From: Gammaproteobacteria bacterium
GTDB taxonomy: Bacteria > Pseudomonadota > Gammaproteobacteria > HK1
Direction of reading: 5' to 3'
DNA: 7,979 nt
NCBI GenBank assembly: GCA_013042035.1
Contig: JABDQX010000010.1
Location: 1-7,979 of the forward strand
A model generated the notes under the pieces. The model saw nothing but the letters and a program-made list of their open reading frames with translations, was not told the origin of the DNA and did not search any database. A program made the position numbers and the translations under genes. Shown in pieces: positions 4,738-7,979 of the stretch. Every line of letters begins with the position of its first letter. Within the stretch, counting starts at the first letter, position 1.

Positions 4738-5090
4738 ACAAGCCTTACTCTTTAGAAAAATGTGCATTGTGCGAACAGGCGCCACCCGAATGCAATACAC
4801 AAAACATCAGGGTAGCGTCAGAGCTGTTTGCGGAATTGCATCGCGCATGCCGCTAAGGTAACCGGAAGAAAAAACTATACCTGGATTGTGCAGGATTCCT
4901 GTTCAGCTTCAAGCCGCAATGACGAGCGAATAGTGAACTATATAATCGTCATGCAACACGGGAGCCGGGCAAAAAGACCAGCACGGTGAGTCTATTTTTT
5001 TCTATAGGGCAACCTAAAAGCTCCATAGACCGGAAACCCATAGTTTACAACGAGTCTTGCCCTCTTAGGAAAGGTTGTTTTCCCTTGACG
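4738..5090. other. Intergenic region between ribonuclease and RRM genes
   Basis: These 353 nt lie on the transcribed side before the RRM gene and hold no ORF I can support. Near the ribonuclease end is a set of competing inverted repeats (5006-5077, listed separately). Candidate minus-strand -10 boxes are the TATATA stretch around 4940 and TATAGT around 4875, but neither has a convincing -35 partner. Whether the RRM mRNA has a long leader, as cold-inducible genes often do, cannot be told. I see no tRNA and no known riboswitch consensus. Confidence 0.5.
5006..5077 (-). promoter_or_regulatory. Competing inverted repeats after the ribonuclease gene
   Basis: AGGGCAA (5006-5012) is complementary to TTGCCCT (5057-5063). 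The overlapping CAACCT (5010-5015) and CCTAA (5013-5017) are complementary to AGGTTG (5072-5077) and TTAGG (5065-5069). The two pairings share bases and exclude one another. CCATAG also occurs twice between the arms. It begins 14 nt after the ribonuclease stop on the minus strand, but no T tract follows, so it is not a plain terminator. A structured RNA is possible. Confidence 0.3.
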
Positions 5091-6947
5091 TCACGAAAAG
5101 AATCCTTCCACGGTGAAATTAGCCGATAATTGCGCCAGATCCACTTGATTTAGTGCCAACCGACAGACTTGATCCAGGTTAGGTTTCCCCCGATATCGCA
5201 CCTGGGTATCGAGACCAAGTTCCGGAATCAGCACAGTGCCGCGATTTTCTCCCTTTTCCACCAGTATTCCCTCGCCATGCCAATTGGGGTGCTGACGGAG
5301 ATAAACCAGAGTCCAGTGTCGATTGGAAAAACGTTCCCCTTTCCGTGTTCCGGCGGTGGTGGCTTGCATGGCACCGATACGCCTGATGATTTCCTCGGAG
5401 TCCAGCAGCTTGTCGTTTTGGAGCCAGGCGCGTAACTGCTGATGCGCAACCAGATCGAGGTAGCGTCGCAAGGGGCTGGTGACCTGGGTATAGCACGCAA
5501 CGCCGAGTCCGCCATGGGGTCCTGGCGTGACGCCCATTTGGCGTGGGGCCAGTTTTCGGCGATATCCGTACATTTCAGCCAGCGTTTGTGGCTGTTTTTG
5601 CTGTTCCAATGGCAGGTTGGCGCCAGCCTGGGTAATAAAAGGGAACGGGATATTCTGTTCAAGCGCGAATTTTGCGGTGGCTTCCCCCGCCATAATCATG
5701 ATTTCCTCTACCAGGATACGGCTATTGAGTTCAGGCAAGGGCCGGATATGAACCTTGCCATCCATAACCCGCACGGTGACATCGGGAAGCGTAATGAAAA
5801 TGGCGCCCATCGCTCGGCGGCGTTCGCGCGCGGTTTTTGCGATTTCCAAAAGATGATGAAACGGCGCCTCGTCCAGCCGCTCTTCCACCGCGGCATAAGT
5901 CACTCGTTCTACCCGCACCAGACTCGGTACGATTTCCAGATGTCGAACGACACCATCGGTATCCAGATCGAGACCGAAAGAAAGTGCCGGGGAGATCGCT
6001 TTTTTTCCCAACCCGAGTTCTTCGGCCACCACCTCCGGTAGCATGGGCGAGATAAGCTCGGGAAGATAAAGCGTTGCGCCACGGCCCCTGGCCTCCATGT
6101 CTACAGCACTGTCGGATGTTACGGCAAAAGCCACATCGGCCACATGGACCCACAAGCGCTCCGCGTCCAGGCTGATGGCGTCATCGGGATCCTGATTCCC
6201 CTCGTCGTCGATGGCAAAGGTGGCAAGATGCGTCAGATCCCGTCGGTTCTCCGGGGAAAAAGCATCGGCAAGGGCCGGAATCGATAATTGTGATGCACTG
6301 GTATCGAGTCCCGTTCGCATGGGATAGGGGTTTATCCGCTCACTCCAGTGTCCGAGCTTTAGCAGCAGGGCATGGGCATTTATCGGTGTCTGCTCGATAC
6401 CGAGTTTACGCAAAAGCCGACTTTGCCCTGTTCTGGAAAAGGCAAGTTCCTCGGTTTCTTTCAGATGCGCGGTATCTTCGGGTTGAGGTGGCTGGCCGGT
6501 CCGGACGCGCTGTAAAAAATCTCTCCAGGCGCGTTCCTGCCTTGCCTTGGCCTCGCGTTCGGCCAGTGTTTGGGCGGCTTTCTCCGGGGGGTGGGCCTGT
6601 ATGCCGTCCGGCGTGCCGTGGAAATAGATCCCCTCGCTCACCAGTTGCCAGGCATTCCATCGGCTCGGTGGCGACGCATCCCCGTAGATCAGTTCCGCGA
6701 GTTCCGGCAGGGTAACCAAAGAATCGGCGATCAACTCACAAACGGTTTTGATATCCTCTCCCGTCCGGGGAATGAGATCTCCCACGTTATGGACAGGTCC
6801 CGGATGGATCAGCAATACATCCTTGGGCCGCACTCGGCAGGTCTGGCCATTGTCGAGCACTATTTCCAGTTTATCGGCGACAGTGACAACCCTGGCGGGT
6901 TTTCTTTTATATGAGACCAGACTATTTTGTAGAAGGGGTTCAGGCAC
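5091..6947 (-). CDS. RNB-domain (RNase II/R family) exoribonuclease
   Basis: The product belongs to the RNase II superfamily, 3'-5' exoribonucleases that degrade single-stranded RNA processively in the cytosol. Counting from the GTG at 6945-6947 it has 618 residues. A short OB-like N-terminus (NSLVSYKRKPARVV, then RVRPKDVLLIHPGP) is followed by a helical region. The RNB core has the metal-binding acidic set in AIDDEGNQDPDDAISL (D247, D253, D255, D256) and HVADVAF. Near residues 486-502 is YTQVTSPLRRYLDLVAH, the signature with the Arg residues next to the active site. The C-terminus is a short S1-like strand region. All key residues are present, so it should be active. The frame also opens at TTG 7046 and ATG 7040, but the residues added there look non-conserved and span an inverted repeat, so I prefer the GTG although no ribosome binding site is evident. 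The domain order differs from classical E. coli Rnb and Rnr, so I give no symbol. Confidence 0.85.
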   Translation of the reverse strand: MPEPLLQNSLVSYKRKPARVVTVADKLEIVLDNGQTCRVRPKDVLLIHPGPVHNVGDLIPRTGEDIKTVCELIADSLVTLPELAELIYGDASPPSRWNAWQLVSEGIYFHGTPDGIQAHPPEKAAQTLAEREAKARQERAWRDFLQRVRTGQPPQPEDTAHLKETEELAFSRTGQSRLLRKLGIEQTPINAHALLLKLGHWSERINPYPMRTGLDTSASQLSIPALADAFSPENRRDLTHLATFAIDDEGNQDPDDAISLDAERLWVHVADVAFAVTSDSAVDMEARGRGATLYLPELISPMLPEVVAEELGLGKKAISPALSFGLDLDTDGVVRHLEIVPSLVRVERVTYAAVEERLDEAPFHHLLEIAKTARERRRAMGAIFITLPDVTVRVMDGKVHIRPLPELNSRILVEEIMIMAGEATAKFALEQNIPFPFITQAGANLPLEQQKQPQTLAEMYGYRRKLAPRQMGVTPGPHGGLGVACYTQVTSPLRRYLDLVAHQQLRAWLQNDKLLDSEEIIRRIGAMQATTAGTRKGERFSNRHWTLVYLRQHPNWHGEGILVEKGENRGTVLIPELGLDTQVRYRGKPNLDQVCRLALNQVDLAQLSANFTVEGFFS

Positions 6948-6999
6948 GGTGAGTCGACTTGTTCGTTGTTCAGAATTATCCAGGCAATATGCTATCCAT

Positions 7000-7028
7000 A
7001 TTACATTTTTCCCGGTAAGAAATGTAAT
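7000..7028. promoter_or_regulatory. 9-bp-arm inverted repeat upstream of the ribonuclease gene
   Basis: ATTACATTT (7000-7008) and AAATGTAAT (7020-7028) are perfect inverted copies 11 nt apart, 53 nt before the preferred GTG start. On the minus strand TTACAT and TAATAT lie about 18 bp apart across the element, a weak promoter-like pair. It could be an operator or a leader hairpin. The lack of GC pairs and of a T tract argues against a terminator for the upstream ABC-F gene. Confidence 0.45.
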
Positions 7029-7113
7029 AAAAGGGCGCATGTCCAAGCAAATTGGGAAGCCTGATTCCGTGCTCCGGGTGTGCTCTTTGCGCGCGTTGTG
7101 TTGGTCGGTCCTC

Positions 7114-7979
7114 TCACTCCACCGCCTCCAACGACTCGCTTGCTGTCAACCAGGCTTCTTCGGCCTTTTCCAGCGCGTTGCGCAATTCTGTCTGGCGCGA
7201 CAGCCATATCCGCCAATTTTGTTCATCCAGATCAGGGTCATCGGTTAATGCCCTCGCCACATCGGCCAATTCCACATGAAGGCGTTCCATCTTTTGCTCA
7301 AGGTTTCTGACTTTATTCTTGATGGATCTTCGCTGTTTGCCTTGGCTAACTTGCTTGTCACCTTGTGAAACCTCATTGCGGTCCGTGTCCATCAGCAACC
7401 AATCGCGGTATTGCTCTAAATCTCCGACAAATGGTTTGGTTTTTCCGTCATTGACAAGCAAAAAGGTATCGGTGGTCGCACGCAATAGATAACGATCGTG
7501 AGAAACCAGAACCACCGCGCCCTCGTACCCCTGAAGCGCCAGGGAAATGGCGTTTCGCATGTTTATATCCAAGTGGTTGGTGGGCTCGTCCAGAAAGAGT
7601 AGATGGGGTTTTTGCCAGATTAATAGCGCCAGGGACAAACGCGCCTTTTCACCGCCGGAAAAGTGCTGGCTGGGCCGCGTGGCATGGTCGCCGGAGAAGG
7701 CGAAACTTCCCAGAAAATTGCGCAACGCCTGTTGATTTTCGTTGGGGGATAGGCGAACGAGATGTGTCAGCGCACTGGCATCCGGATCAAGCTGTTCCAG
7801 TTGGTGTTGGGCAAAGTAACCGATACGTAAATCCTTGGCCTGTGTTCGTTTGCCACCGAGCAGGGGCAGTTCCCCCGTCAGCGTCTTTATCAAAGTGGAT
7901 TTTCCCGATCCATTGGCCCCAAGCAGGCCTATTCGGTCGCCTGGAGAAAGCCTTAAGGTGACGTTGCTCAGTACAACCT
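7114..7979 (-). CDS. yheS: YheS-like ABC-F ATPase, C-terminal half (partial)
   Basis: ABC-F proteins are soluble ATPases with two ABC domains and no membrane part; they act on the ribosome rather than in transport. The window holds the last 287 residues; the start lies beyond 7979. This is the second ABC domain in full. It has Walker A GANGSGKST, a Q-loop in IGYFAQHQLEQLDPDASAL (the YheS-type wording), signature HFSGGEKARLSLAL, Walker B LLFLDEPTNHLD, and H-loop VSHDRYLLRATTD. The C-terminal tail after about residue 200 of the fragment is charged and probably coiled coil (KNKVRNLEQKMERLHVELAD), as in YheS and Uup. It is upstream of the ribonuclease gene, 166 nt from its preferred start. YheS fits better than EttA or Uup, but the missing half prevents certainty. 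Confidence 0.9.
   Translation of the reverse strand, partial: VVLSNVTLRLSPGDRIGLLGANGSGKSTLIKTLTGELPLLGGKRTQAKDLRIGYFAQHQLEQLDPDASALTHLVRLSPNENQQALRNFLGSFAFSGDHATRPSQHFSGGEKARLSLALLIWQKPHLLFLDEPTNHLDINMRNAISLALQGYEGAVVLVSHDRYLLRATTDTFLLVNDGKTKPFVGDLEQYRDWLLMDTDRNEVSQGDKQVSQGKQRRSIKNKVRNLEQKMERLHVELADVARALTDDPDLDEQNWRIWLSRQTELRNALEKAEEAWLTASESLEAVE

Noticed and set aside
5006..5077. Known riboswitch (preQ1, cyclic-di-GMP)
   Set aside because: Some short runs resemble parts of these consensus sequences, but the required core bases and pairing are missing.
5442..6041. 199-codon plus-strand ORF inside the ribonuclease gene
   Set aside because: It lies wholly opposite the conserved RNB core and shows no domain or plausible start signal.

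Overview
The window looks like chromosomal DNA of a proteobacterium, most likely a gammaproteobacterium. The evidence is a YheS-type ABC-F protein, a ThrH-type HAD phosphatase, a four-cysteine ribosomal protein L31, a single-RRM protein and an RNB-family ribonuclease, all in DNA of moderate G+C. Genus and species cannot be read from the sequence.

The right-hand 6.3 kb (1669-7979) is housekeeping DNA with an RNA and translation theme, and almost all of it is on the minus strand. From right to left it holds the second ATPase half of a YheS-like ABC-F protein (cut by the window edge), an RNB-domain exoribonuclease, a 353-nt intergenic stretch, a small RRM protein, ribosomal protein L31 (rpmE), then thrH on the plus strand, and mtaB (tRNA ct6A/t6A-37 methylthiotransferase) on the minus strand. 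thrH converges on rpmE and diverges from mtaB. The 344-nt mtaB-thrH intergenic region is rich in inverted repeats.

The left-hand 1.6 kb (1-1636) is accessory DNA on the minus strand, directly downstream of mtaB and tightly packed. In transcription order it holds DUF4160, DUF2442, an orphan VapB-like ribbon-helix-helix antitoxin with no PIN toxin beside it, a small ORF made almost wholly of 21-bp repeats, and the N-terminal 145 or so residues of a type III-like adenine-specific DNA methyltransferase. The methyltransferase breaks off before any catalytic motif. After the break comes a strong ribosome binding site feeding a 14-codon ORF. The block reads as a decayed restriction-modification and toxin-antitoxin island.

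The most unusual element is the repeat ORF. Ten contiguous 21-bp units (660-869) each follow GAGT-N7-ACTC-N6, so each is an imperfect palindrome plus a short spacer. Read on the minus strand the same units give a 7-residue repeat. The ORF stops directly against the methyltransferase start codon (TGA then ATG). It could be a small repeat protein, an operator array controlling the methyltransferase, or both.
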